From Mucilaginibacter gossypii (GTDB taxonomy: Bacteria; Bacteroidota; Bacteroidia; Sphingobacteriales; Sphingobacteriaceae), in assembly GCF_900100945.1 (NCBI RefSeq), contig NZ_FNCG01000010.1, positions 1-64,000 on the forward strand: 64,000 nucleotides of DNA. The letters run 5' to 3'. Shown in pieces: positions 36,251 through 44,590 of the stretch. Position 1 is the stretch's first letter. Each line of letters begins with the position of its first letter. The notes beneath the pieces were generated by a model, which worked only from the letters and a program-made list of their open reading frames with translations, made no database searches and was not told where the DNA came from. The translations under genes were made by a program, and so were the position numbers.

Positions 36251-36895
36251 TTAGTTTGTCCTGTAAAGCCGCTTCAGCGTTTTCGTATCATTCAGATCCT
36301 TACTTCGCCGCAAACTCAGCATAACCGCCTGCCGGTTGAAAAATCGCAGGAACTGCAGCTGGTCGGAACTGCTGTTGTAAATGCGGTCAATGGCCCGTAA
36401 GCGGTCGTCATCGGACATGCGCAGCTTTCCCGCGGTCGTTACATTGGCCAGGTCATCCACATTGGCATTGCTTTGTTTAACCAATTGGTTAAAGACGTTA
36501 TCCATATAGGCCAATTCAGCCGGGCTGAACGATCCGCTCTGCCGGAACAGACCCGCATAATGCCGGTATTCACGGAGGATATCGCTCTGCTGACTGACAA
36601 TCTGGCTAACCCTCGGGTTATTCAGTACTTCCGGGTTCACCGCCATCAATCCGGTCAGGTAAATATTGTGCAGGTCGAAATTGCCTTTTGACAAATTGGA
36701 TATGGTACCGTAGCCTTGCTGATAGATCTGGTATCCTTTTTTCATATCCGAAAGAATGGCCTTAAACTGGGTCAGTTTTTCGATGTTCAGCAATAATTGC
36801 TGCAGTTCATCACTTTGGGCTTTGGCCCGTGGTGCGAAGCATAGCAGCATCAGCAATATAGCTGCAAGGCGGCTGGGTGTTTTAACGGTTTGCAT
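36251..36895 (-). CDS. Exported TraI-like protein 3 of 3
   Basis: 214 residues with a signal peptide (MQTVKTPSRLAAILLMLLCF, cleavage near AKA). Mature part mostly helical (LLLNIEKLTQFKAILSDMKKGYQIYQQGYGTI). This family is often labelled tellurite-resistance TerB-like in databases, but the setting shows a transfer protein. Distantly related to the two genes upstream. Overlaps the preceding gene by 14 bases, showing tight operon packing. Confidence 0.7.
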   Translation of the reverse strand: MQTVKTPSRLAAILLMLLCFAPRAKAQSDELQQLLLNIEKLTQFKAILSDMKKGYQIYQQGYGTISNLSKGNFDLHNIYLTGLMAVNPEVLNNPRVSQIVSQQSDILREYRHYAGLFRQSGSFSPAELAYMDNVFNQLVKQSNANVDDLANVTTAGKLRMSDDDRLRAIDRIYNSSSDQLQFLRFFNRQAVMLSLRRSKDLNDTKTLKRLYRTN

Positions 36896-37511
36896 ACCAA
36901 TGATTTAAGGTGTTTATATCCTGAATCTGTTGTTTTTTATCGCGGACATAGAGTTGCAGCTGGGCCTGGAAGCCGGCCGCGAAACGGTAATTATCCTGCA
37001 TCGCCTGATGCAACCTTGCGATCTGCCGGATTCGCTCTTCGTCGCTCATTTCGGTTTTTTGATCCGCCAGGATGGTTTGCAGATCGTTTAACCGGGCATC
37101 GCAGTCACTGAGCAAGGCGTCGCATACCTTGTCAACATAATGCGTTTCATTGCTTGTTAACCCGCTTTGAGCTTTCAGTTGCCCCGCTTTCTGTAAAATA
37201 TCCTGCTGCCAGCGGAGGATATCGTTGATCTGGGGGTTATTTTTAACCGGGACGGATACGGTTTTCAGGTGGGCATAATAACTGCCGTGCAAACCGTATT
37301 CATTTCCAATATAACCGCCTATAGAACCCAGCCCGCCTTTAGCAATGCTATATCCCTTGTGAAGGTATCCGCTATAGATTTGCAGGGCAGCGATCTGCTG
37401 ATAGAGGTATTTCTTCTGGGTGCTTTTTTGCCTGAACCATTCCGCGAAAGTTTGTGCCCGGGTGGTAAGGCCGAATAGCAGGAACAAACAGGTTAATTTA
37501 ATGAAGGCCAT
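36882..37511 (-). CDS. Exported TraI-like protein 2 of 3
   Basis: 209 residues, signal peptide (MAFIKLTCLFLLFGLTTRAQ), then a helical mature domain with LYQQIAALQIYSGYLHKGYS and SDEERIRQIARL, repeated in related form in gene 3 (SDDDRLRAIDRI) and gene 1 (TDQQRLEAINLA). This shows the three arose from one ancestor. Overlaps both neighbours by 14 bases. Confidence 0.7.
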   Translation of the reverse strand: MAFIKLTCLFLLFGLTTRAQTFAEWFRQKSTQKKYLYQQIAALQIYSGYLHKGYSIAKGGLGSIGGYIGNEYGLHGSYYAHLKTVSVPVKNNPQINDILRWQQDILQKAGQLKAQSGLTSNETHYVDKVCDALLSDCDARLNDLQTILADQKTEMSDEERIRQIARLHQAMQDNYRFAAGFQAQLQLYVRDKKQQIQDINTLNHWYANR

Positions 37512-38166
37512 AATAATTTTTGATGGTTTGTATTTCGTTCAGATCTTTGCTGCGGTGCAGACTCAGGATCATATTCTGGTTATTATACTGTTTCAGGTCA
37601 TCGTAGTTCTCATCCAGCCGGTCACCGGCAAGGTTGATCGCTTCGAGCCGTTGCTGGTCGGTCATTTGAGTTTTTCCGGGGTTCACCGCCAGCATGATCT
37701 GGTCGAGGTTTTTCGCGCTGGCATCGAGGATGCCCAGGTAAACCCGCTGCATCTCGTCGACCTCTTCCGGCCGGAAGTGCTTATCTGACCGGAATAATTG
37801 CCAGGCCCGCCGGTATTCACCAACCATGGCTACCTGTTTCAGGGCAAGGTCCTTAACGCGCTGATAGTACGCAATCGTTGATTTGACCTGCCACAATTCC
37901 TGGTAGTATTCGTCATAGAGTGAGCGTTGCTTTTCTGACCAGTTGGAAATCTCGTTCAGTCTGAACCGGGATAACTCGTTTTCTAATGTTTTCTGTGCGT
38001 TTTGCAGCCAGATGGTATTGTTCTGCATGCGCTGCACCTTCAGGTCAATGGCTTTGATCACTTTTTTAACGACAAGCTTTACAGCCTCAGCAATTGGTAT
38101 CTGCGCGTTTGACCGGCTATTATAGCCAATCAATATGATCGCCATGATCAGTACTGCTTTTTTCAT
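37498..38166 (-). CDS. Exported TraI-like protein 1 of 3
   Basis: 222 residues with an N-terminal signal (MKKAVLIMAIILIGYNSRSN, cleavage near NAQ). The mature domain is a long helical hairpin (WLQNAQKTLENELSRFRLNE, KQRSLYDEYYQELWQVKST) typical of conjugal transfer TraI of Bacteroidota, a periplasmic channel component of unknown detail. It starts 4 bases inside the end of the lipoprotein gene. Confidence 0.8.
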   Translation of the reverse strand: MKKAVLIMAIILIGYNSRSNAQIPIAEAVKLVVKKVIKAIDLKVQRMQNNTIWLQNAQKTLENELSRFRLNEISNWSEKQRSLYDEYYQELWQVKSTIAYYQRVKDLALKQVAMVGEYRRAWQLFRSDKHFRPEEVDEMQRVYLGILDASAKNLDQIMLAVNPGKTQMTDQQRLEAINLAGDRLDENYDDLKQYNNQNMILSLHRSKDLNEIQTIKNYYGLH

Positions 38167-38477
38167 TGATCGATTTGCTTATACACGGTTTTACCGATAG
38201 TAATCTGATGCTCGCCGAATTCTATGATCGGTGCATCGGGAGCATTCAGAATCCATTTCTTTAAGCTGAATTCTTTTGGTTTAAATTCGCCATTCAAAAT
38301 TCTTCTGTAACCAACACGGTTGGTTATTATGTTGCCCTTAAGCACGATTGTGTCCTCTGCCACAGAATATTCGCTTTTTACGTTAGCAACATAAGTGCCT
38401 TCGTGGTTTTTGGGTCCGCAGCCGGCAAATAGCCCGACTGTAAGTGATACAATACTTCCGATCATTAACTTTTTCAT
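38163..38477 (-). CDS. Small lipoprotein in the tra operon
   Basis: 104 residues with a lipoprotein signal (MKKLMIGSIVSLTVG, lipobox LFAGC). The rest is a small beta-rich domain with no known relative that I can name. Small lipoproteins in transfer operons often act in entry exclusion or channel assembly; neither can be shown. Overlaps TraG by 4 bases and the next gene by 4 bases. Confidence 0.7.
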   Translation of the reverse strand: MKKLMIGSIVSLTVGLFAGCGPKNHEGTYVANVKSEYSVAEDTIVLKGNIITNRVGYRRILNGEFKPKEFSLKKWILNAPDAPIIEFGEHQITIGKTVYKQIDQ

Positions 38478-40933
38478 GCGGCATTATTTTTAGTTTGTTT
38501 TTCTTCCTGGACGATGACCGCGATGGCTTTACGGATATCGCCGTACTTCTTTTGATAAGCTTTGACCCTGGCTTTTTCTGCGGATTCCGTCGTGTAGGTC
38601 CAGTATTCTTCCGGGCTGACTTCCGTACGGTAAACCCTCGATAGCTGGCCGTTCAGGCTGATAAATACTTCCTTGTATTTATAGCGCTCATCGTTGGCCC
38701 GGTTCATACTCATAATGAGCGCCGTTTCCTTATCCGTGATGCCTAAGAGTTGCTGTATTTTTGGAAAATCATTCTGGTATTTGCGTTGGTCAAGGAGGAT
38801 CTTACAGTCACTGTTATTGATGATCGCCTGCTTCACCACGGGTGAACTGATAATATCTTCGATGTCCTGGGTGACGACGAGTGCCTCACCGAAATACTTT
38901 CTGACGGTCTTAAAAAGATATTTGATGTATTCTGCCATCCCTTCGCGGGCAATGGCTTTCCAGGCTTCCTCGATCAGGATCATTTTACGTGTCTCCTTAG
39001 GTAGTTTGCGCATTTTGGAAACGAATGTTTCCATGATAATGAGCGTTACTACCGGGAACAGGATCGGGTGATCTTTGATATTGTCCAGTTCAAAAACGAT
39101 AAAACGCCGGTGCAGCAGGTCAAGATTTTCCGTGGCATTGAGCAGGTAATCGTATTCACCGCCTTTGTAATATGGCCGCAGGACGAAAAGCAGGTTATCG
39201 ATATCAAAGTGCTGGTCTTTCACCTTGCTTTGCTTCATCGCTTCGTAGAAATCGCCTTTCAGAAATTCGTAAAAGGTATCGAAGCAGGCAAAACCTTCCA
39301 GTTGTTCATAGTAGTGGTACAGGGCATCGGATATGGCGATATATTCCGAACGCTGTACGCCTTCATCCTCTTTTTTCCAAAGGGCCAGGATCATCGCCTT
39401 GATGCTTTCCCGTTTTTCGGTGTCCAGCGTATCGCCTTCAGCTACATAAAATGGATTAAAGCTGATCGGGCTGTCTTCTGAATAGGTGAAATAATACCCA
39501 TCGACGAATTCGCAAAGCCCTTCATAGCTATGCCCCACATCCACCAGTACGATATGGGCACCCTGTTCATAATAACTTCGCAGCAGGTGATTGGTGAAAA
39601 AGGATTTGCCGCTGCCGGATGGCCCTAAAATAAACTTGTTGCGGTTGGTCGTGATTCCGCTTTTCATGGGTTCATCGCTCAGGTCGACATGCAGCGGTCT
39701 GCCTGATAATCGGTCGCCCAGGCGGATGCCGCAGGGCGATAAGGAAGAGCGGTAATTGGTTTCCAGGTTGAAAAAACAGGCGGCTTGCTCGGCGAATGTA
39801 TCAAAGGTATCGTTCATCGGGAAGTTACCGCTGTTACCCGGCAGGCCGGCCCACCAGATTTGCGGGGCGCCATCCGTTTCCTGTTTGGGCTGCGCGTCTA
39901 AAGCCGCGAGGGCCGAACTGACTTTGTTTTTGACATCCTTCAGTTGGGCCTTGTCGCTGGTCCAGGCCAGGATGTTGAAATGTGCCTTAACCGGAAGCCG
40001 TTGCTGGCTGATCGCTTCGTGCAAAAACTCTTGTGTGGCATCACGGCCGATTGCGTTTTCGCGGGAGTATGCCGATAGTGATTGCAGGCGCAGCTTTTTG
40101 GCTTCCAGTTTTTTTAGGGTTTTGGCACTGTCTTCAATGAATAAATACTGGTTATAAATATGGTTGCAGTTCAGCAGGGCGCCAACGGGGCTGGCAAAGC
40201 CGGTACTGAATTTGGTTTTATCCGTGCTGTATTGGTCATAGGTAATGCGCGGGCCACAGAGCGCCGGCAAGTGTTCGGCCTCGGCCAGCGTATACAACTG
40301 GCAGCGGTTATCGCCGATCCGCAGTTCATCTTTCAAATGAATATCCTTCAGTTCCGGCTTGTCATCTTTATCAAGCAGGAAGCAGTATTGCTCCAGGATA
40401 CCCGGCCTGACCAGTGTCCCGGCGAGTTCGTTATCCCGTAGCTGCCGCATACTCACCAGGCCGCTGTCCTCCATTACCCGTTTGAACTGGCCCGCGCTGT
40501 CTAGGAAATCCCGGAACAACACCTCGTCGGTGGCTTGTGCCGGGGCCAGGTGTTTCCGCATCAGGCTGCTGGCAGCGCTGCTGACCGGTTTAAAGTTGTC
40601 GGGCCTTTTGGTCAGGATCAATAAACAATGGTGCGCGAGATAAGGCCGCTCGTTAAAAAAACGCTCACTGGCATGGCTGAGAAAGGTCTGGTCTCCAAAT
40701 ACGGCATCGTACCCGGTCTCAATAAACCAGTCCTGTTTATGAAAGATGCTGTTTTTCGGCAGGAGTTTGATCGCTTTTACCCAGGTCTGGTGAAAGGCCA
40801 TATACTCATCATTCGACAGCGTGAACAATTCGGGCAGGCGAAGTTCGTAAGCGACACTTAATTCGCCCTGCATCGATAGTAAGGTGTCGTGTTCGACCTT
40901 ATAGATCGGAAACACTTGTTCAGCATTTTTCAT
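38474..40933 (-). CDS. traG: TraG, VirB4-like conjugation ATPase
   Basis: 819 residues, the normal size. The N-terminal VirB4/CagE domain (about 10-400) is followed by the ATPase domain with Walker A GPSGSGKS at 437-444 and Walker B ILIEEAWK near 650. It powers assembly of the channel and DNA transfer from the cytoplasmic face. Located between TraF and the TraI-like genes, as in CTnDOT-type elements, with a 14-base overlap with TraF. Confidence 0.95.
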   Translation of the reverse strand: MKNAEQVFPIYKVEHDTLLSMQGELSVAYELRLPELFTLSNDEYMAFHQTWVKAIKLLPKNSIFHKQDWFIETGYDAVFGDQTFLSHASERFFNERPYLAHHCLLILTKRPDNFKPVSSAASSLMRKHLAPAQATDEVLFRDFLDSAGQFKRVMEDSGLVSMRQLRDNELAGTLVRPGILEQYCFLLDKDDKPELKDIHLKDELRIGDNRCQLYTLAEAEHLPALCGPRITYDQYSTDKTKFSTGFASPVGALLNCNHIYNQYLFIEDSAKTLKKLEAKKLRLQSLSAYSRENAIGRDATQEFLHEAISQQRLPVKAHFNILAWTSDKAQLKDVKNKVSSALAALDAQPKQETDGAPQIWWAGLPGNSGNFPMNDTFDTFAEQAACFFNLETNYRSSLSPCGIRLGDRLSGRPLHVDLSDEPMKSGITTNRNKFILGPSGSGKSFFTNHLLRSYYEQGAHIVLVDVGHSYEGLCEFVDGYYFTYSEDSPISFNPFYVAEGDTLDTEKRESIKAMILALWKKEDEGVQRSEYIAISDALYHYYEQLEGFACFDTFYEFLKGDFYEAMKQSKVKDQHFDIDNLLFVLRPYYKGGEYDYLLNATENLDLLHRRFIVFELDNIKDHPILFPVVTLIIMETFVSKMRKLPKETRKMILIEEAWKAIAREGMAEYIKYLFKTVRKYFGEALVVTQDIEDIISSPVVKQAIINNSDCKILLDQRKYQNDFPKIQQLLGITDKETALIMSMNRANDERYKYKEVFISLNGQLSRVYRTEVSPEEYWTYTTESAEKARVKAYQKKYGDIRKAIAVIVQEEKQTKNNAA

Positions 40934-41228
40934 AAAATAACCTCCTTGACGTGAATTTTAAGTAAGTGGGCAGGTATCTCCGCGCATTTCTTTTCATCAG
41001 CCCATGCTCTCCGTACTGGTGGCTCAGGTCGAATACCTTGTAGAATAGCGCACTGCCTAAAGCGGCGATAATGATAATACACAGGTAGATCGCCGTGCCG
41101 ATCAGGTAGAGCACAGCGAAAAAAACGAGCAATGCGACCAGGCCGCCGCCTAAATAGCCGATGTATTGGGCCTTGAGCCCCTTGAACTCGATCGGGCGAT
41201 TGATGCCCTTGTTGATGATATAACTCAT
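40920..41228 (-). CDS. traF: TraF (DUF4133, VirB3-like)
   Basis: 102 residues with the DUF4133 pattern: YIINKGINRPIEFKGLKAQY at the start, two adjoining membrane helices (YIGYLGGGLVALLVFFAVLY and AIYLCIIIIAALGSALFY), and a basic C-terminal tail (KRNARRYLPTYLKF). Corresponds to VirB3, the inner-membrane partner of the VirB4 ATPase that follows. Confidence 0.92.
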   Translation of the reverse strand: MSYIINKGINRPIEFKGLKAQYIGYLGGGLVALLVFFAVLYLIGTAIYLCIIIIAALGSALFYKVFDLSHQYGEHGLMKRNARRYLPTYLKFTSRRLFYEKC

Positions 41229-41242
41229 GTTTTTAACTATTT

Positions 41243-41277
41243 AAGCCCTCCCTTCCGGGGAGGGTTGGGTGGGGCTT
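41243..41277. repeat. Intergenic palindromic (REP-like) element
   Basis: AAGCCCTCCCTTCCGGGGAG continuing to GGGGCTT: an inner CCTCCC/GGGAGG-type stem inside an AAGCCC/GGGCTT stem, between traE and traF. Its composition differs from the flanks and resembles short dispersed palindromes seen in Sphingobacteriaceae genomes. It may attenuate the operon. Confidence 0.55.
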
Positions 41278-41582
41278 CATACGCCGAAAAATGATTTAAG
41301 GACAGTGGCGACAACCACCAAAAAGATACAACTGCCAAACCAGCTGGAGGCAACCTTGCCGGTATCGTGTTCACCGTCGTTCCACTTTTTATAAACTTTT
41401 ATTGCCCCGACCAGCCCGACAATGGCACCGATAGCATACATCAGGTTCGTTCCGGTGGAGAAATAGCTTTTAACCTGGGTGGTGGCTTCATTGATGCCCG
41501 CGTTGCCATCCTGTGCATACGCGCTTAAGCCGATGAGTGAGAGGATAAATCCCGCGTATAGGGTTTTGAATGTCTTTTTCAT
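41277..41582 (-). CDS. traE: TraE (DUF4134, VirB2-like)
   Basis: 101 residues from the ATG at 41582 (MKKTFKTLYAG); the upstream ATG at 41612 would cut into the preceding gene. Signal peptide with cleavage near AYAQD, then two membrane helices (MYAIGAIVGLVGAIKVY and GSCIFLVVVATVLKSFF), with the conserved KWNDGEHD between them. This is the pilin-like VirB2 position. Confidence 0.92.
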   Translation of the reverse strand: MKKTFKTLYAGFILSLIGLSAYAQDGNAGINEATTQVKSYFSTGTNLMYAIGAIVGLVGAIKVYKKWNDGEHDTGKVASSWFGSCIFLVVVATVLKSFFGV

Positions 41583-41593
41583 TGTACGTCTAT

Positions 41594-42097
41594 TTAAAAG
41601 GTTGATGGCCATTCGGTTTCCTGCAGCCTGAAAGGCAGCCGGGTACCGGCAAATTCGCTCAGCGGGCGGATAACGGCCGGAAGGCTGATCTCATCGCGGA
41701 ACACTTCATATTTATTAAGTAATAGCTTAAAAAGGGAAAGGAACTCCGTTTTATTGTCGTTCTCACGATAGGCATCGACGAGCACTTTGGCTTCGTCGAG
41801 CAGGTCGTCGGCAGGGCCCTTGGGCAATGTCTGGTCGCTGATGTCGTCCGGTTCGGCACCTGAGAACAGCAATTGTTCAGGTTCATAAAGGCCGGTATCC
41901 GCTTCGGGTTTAGCTGCACCCATGACGACAGTCAGTTGATTGGCCACTGGCGGAATGGTGCTTTGAACCGCAGGCTTGATCTTCAGCCAGGCGGACAGTT
42001 CGGTATGATAGTAGCGCAGGCCGACGTAGGCGTACCAAGCTATACTGAGTAGTAAGACGGCAGTACCGTATTGCTGCCAGGAGATCGTGTTTAACAT
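41594..42097 (-). CDS. Hypothetical membrane protein, head of tra operon
   Basis: 167 residues with one N-terminal helix (YGTAVLLLSIAWYAYVGLRY, about 9-28) and a hydrophilic, acidic remainder. A 'hypothetical' protein of this shape often precedes traE in Bacteroidota elements; function unknown. It ends 11 bases before the traE start and seems to be the first gene of the operon. Confidence 0.7.
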   Translation of the reverse strand: MLNTISWQQYGTAVLLLSIAWYAYVGLRYYHTELSAWLKIKPAVQSTIPPVANQLTVVMGAAKPEADTGLYEPEQLLFSGAEPDDISDQTLPKGPADDLLDEAKVLVDAYRENDNKTEFLSLFKLLLNKYEVFRDEISLPAVIRPLSEFAGTRLPFRLQETEWPSTF

Positions 42098-42226
42098 AGT
42101 CTTCTATTTTAACCGGCCGGCTCCATGCCGCCGGGCAAAACAAAAGTGATCAGGTTAAGCTTTTTTATTTGACAACACGCCCACAGGTGGTATTTGAATT
42201 CCTGAAGGGTGTATCGTTATGGTTGT

Positions 42227-43117
42227 TTAAAGACTGTAATACATAAGAGCGGCAATAGCGCCGCCTGCCAGGAAAAGACCCAGTTTGTCGTTTATAAAAT
42301 TCTGGAAGCTGTTTTTCATGCGGTTGAGGAAGACGAACATTTCCTTTTTTCTCCGGCTGATATCTAAAAGCTTGTGGTACGTTTCGTGCAGTTCGGTCTG
42401 GAACACAAACTCAAAAATGCTCACCAGTTCACTGATCTCAATATTGCCATGGTTTACGGCCCCGGACGTTTTGAGCGAATAAAGCAGTTCGACGGCATCG
42501 GTTTGGCTGGCCGTCCAGTTCGGATGATGGAACGGGAATACTTTATGCCCGTTATTCTGTAGGAGTTCACCGTTACCGATCCTGGAGAGTTCGAGGTTTA
42601 GGTATTCCTGGAACTTTTCATTGGCCATGATCTTGGATAACTTATAGTCATGGCTGGTGGAATATTGTTCATCTTCTTCGAAATCTTCGAGTTCCATTTG
42701 TACGTCAAAGCCGCCACGGGTAAAATATATCTCATCCAGTTGGCTGCTGCCGGAACGGTAATACTGATAAAAGGCTTTGTTGCTGTCAAAAAAGCGCTGC
42801 AAATCCGTCAGATGGAAATTGATGTAGCTGCGGATGGCGTCTTCTCCACCCGCGGGAAGCTGGATCAGAAAATTATAAATGTTAATGAAGTAGATGTATT
42901 TGCTGTAGAACAGGGGTTTGACTTCTTTGAAAAAATATATTTCCTCAGCCGTGCCCGCAAAAGCGTAGCTGGAAACGTACCTTTTCAGTTTGGTCATGGC
43001 TTTTTTACAGATCAAAATGGACCTGCGGTATTGCTCTGTGGGCGTCTGCCCGTTAAGCGTTACCTCCGCCAGTTGATTTTCCATGGCGGTTAAAAAACGT
43101 TCAGCTGTGCTTTTCAT
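42227..43117 (-). CDS. rteC: RteC-family ICE regulator
   Basis: 296 residues from the ATG at 43117; a longer open frame upstream is only the shadow of the neighbouring gene. It shows the RteC pattern: FFKEVKPLFYSKYIYFINIY, a long helical middle, SLKTSGAVNHGNIEISELVS and QTELHETYHKLLDISRRKKE near the end. RteC of CTnDOT promotes excision gene expression. A hydrophobic C-terminal stretch (LGLFLAGGAIAALMYYSL) looks like a membrane tail, which is unusual. Its ATG overlaps the stop of the oxoamine synthase (ATGA), so expression is coupled. Confidence 0.88.
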   Translation of the reverse strand: MKSTAERFLTAMENQLAEVTLNGQTPTEQYRRSILICKKAMTKLKRYVSSYAFAGTAEEIYFFKEVKPLFYSKYIYFINIYNFLIQLPAGGEDAIRSYINFHLTDLQRFFDSNKAFYQYYRSGSSQLDEIYFTRGGFDVQMELEDFEEDEQYSTSHDYKLSKIMANEKFQEYLNLELSRIGNGELLQNNGHKVFPFHHPNWTASQTDAVELLYSLKTSGAVNHGNIEISELVSIFEFVFQTELHETYHKLLDISRRKKEMFVFLNRMKNSFQNFINDKLGLFLAGGAIAALMYYSL

Positions 43118-44373
43118 GTGGGTAGGGATATGTGGAGTTGCGCATTGATATCGCTGAATGCGTTCAGTACCCGGTCCAGGTGCGCACGCGTATGTGTGGC
43201 CATGATATTCATTCGGATACGCGCGTTCTTTTTGGACACCGCCGGATACATGATCGGGTTGGTATAAATGCCGGCTTTCAGCAGCAGCCGCCCGGCTTCG
43301 AGGGTTTTGGGTATATCGCCGATCTTGACCGGGATCACCGCCGACGCGGTGGTACCGATATCCAGGCCCAGGCCGGTTAGCCCGCTTTTCAAATAATTGA
43401 TGTTTTCCCAAAGCATCGTTCGCCACCGCGGTTCTTCATCCACCAGTTCAATCGCCCGGATAATACCCAGGATCGCCGGTGTTGCCGTTGTCGAAAACAG
43501 GTGCTGTTTGGACTGGTATTTCAGGTAGTTGATGATCTCTGGCTTGGCGACGACATAGCCGCCGATGTTGCCCAGTGCCTTGCTGAACGTACCGGTGATG
43601 ATATCCACCTGGTCAAACGCGTTGTACAACTCGATCACACCCCGGCCGCCTTTGCCAACCACGCCGATGCCGTGGGCGTCATCGACGACCAGGTACGCGC
43701 CGTAACGGTGCGTGAGTGCCGCGATCCGATCTAACGGCGCAAGGTCGCCGTCCTGGCTGTAAACCCCGTCGATGATCACCATTTTCGTGCGGTATTTATC
43801 CTGCGCGTTCCGCAGCACCTGTTCCAGCATTTCCAGGTTGTTATGCAGGAAGGTTTTTACCGTCGTCGTTAACACCCCTTCATAAACGCTGGCGTGGACG
43901 GCCATATCTAAAATGGCCAGGTCTTCCTTATGAAGCAGGCATTGCAGCGTGGCGCTGTTGGCGGTATAACCCGTCGTGTACAGGATCGCCTCTTCCTTGC
44001 CGTAAAACCCGGCGATCTTTTGTTCCAGCTGCTCATGATAGGAAAAGTGGCCGCCTATCGCGGGGGAGGCACCGGAGCCGGTACCGAACCGCTGCGTCGC
44101 ACGGATCACAGCCTCTTTAATTTCCGGGTGCTGGCTGAACCCGAGATAATCATTGGAAACGAGACAGACCGAGCGGGTGGGCTGCGTTTCGCCTGGCAGC
44201 ATCAGGTCCATTTCCGGGCCCACCGGGCTCAGGGATTGGATGCGGTAGTTCAGGTGTCCCTTGCTTTTTAAGAAATACAGGTAGCGCTGAAATTCCTTGG
44301 CGGTCTCGAAAACGTCCTGTCCCGGGATGTTCTCGAAGTCTTTAAAACTGGCGTTATTGAAGTTTAAATGCAT
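43114..44373 (-). CDS. Alpha-oxoamine synthase (BioF/Kbl/Spt/CqsA-like, PLP enzyme)
   Basis: 419-residue fold-type I PLP enzyme that would condense an amino acid with an acyl-CoA or acyl-ACP. Key parts are present: SNDYLGFSQHPE, the substrate-binding GASPAIGGHFSYHEQLEQ, the PLP-facing VVDDAHGIGVVGKGGRG and the Schiff-base lysine in TGTFSKALGNIGG. The family includes BioF, Kbl, serine palmitoyltransferase and the autoinducer synthase CqsA; sequence alone does not choose. No biotin genes are near. Coupled by ATGA to rteC and divergent from a Crp/Fnr gene, which suggests a signalling or lipid role tied to the element. Confidence 0.88.
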   Translation of the reverse strand: MHLNFNNASFKDFENIPGQDVFETAKEFQRYLYFLKSKGHLNYRIQSLSPVGPEMDLMLPGETQPTRSVCLVSNDYLGFSQHPEIKEAVIRATQRFGTGSGASPAIGGHFSYHEQLEQKIAGFYGKEEAILYTTGYTANSATLQCLLHKEDLAILDMAVHASVYEGVLTTTVKTFLHNNLEMLEQVLRNAQDKYRTKMVIIDGVYSQDGDLAPLDRIAALTHRYGAYLVVDDAHGIGVVGKGGRGVIELYNAFDQVDIITGTFSKALGNIGGYVVAKPEIINYLKYQSKQHLFSTTATPAILGIIRAIELVDEEPRWRTMLWENINYLKSGLTGLGLDIGTTASAVIPVKIGDIPKTLEAGRLLLKAGIYTNPIMYPAVSKKNARIRMNIMATHTRAHLDRVLNAFSDINAQLHISLPT

Positions 44374-44413
44374 AAAATAAGGTTTAATGTTTAAACATAG
44401 TCTTCAAAAAACT

Positions 44414-44488
44414 CCAAAGTGGTGACATGGATTAAATATTAATTAATTGTTAAAATTTTGTTTCCCCCGCCAGCATGTCACCACTTGG
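44414..44488. promoter_or_regulatory. Inverted repeat in the divergent control region
   Basis: CCAAAGTGGTGACATG (44414-44429) and CATGTCACCACTTGG (44474-44488) are inverted copies 44 bases apart, between the oxoamine synthase (-) and Crp/Fnr (+) starts. Each holds GTGACA/TGTCAC, close to Crp-type half-sites. Confidence 0.5.
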
Positions 44489-44503
44489 GCATTTTTCGGA
44501 CGC

Positions 44504-44511
44504 TAATTTTG
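44504..44511 (+). promoter_or_regulatory. -7 element of the Crp/Fnr gene
   Basis: TAATTTTG fits TAnnTTTG; a TTG at 44485-44487 lies 16 bases upstream, inside the inverted repeat arm. Confidence 0.45.
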
Positions 44512-44590
44512 CATCCTTTTGATTTAAAGCTGGTTTGGCTGACAGATCGAAAGGCTAAAACAGGGATTGTTCATCTTAATCTTGCTGAAC

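Noticed and set aside
36251..36895. Tellurite-resistance protein
   Set aside because: Relatives carry this label in databases, but the signal peptide, overlap with tra genes and paralogy to TraI-like proteins indicate a transfer function.
42227..43426. 399-residue version of the RteC protein
   Set aside because: The first 103 residues are read from inside the oxoamine synthase in another frame; ATGA coupling at 43117 fits better.
43114..44373. Biotin synthesis gene bioF as a firm call
   Set aside because: No other biotin genes are near and the family includes several other reactions; kept at family level.
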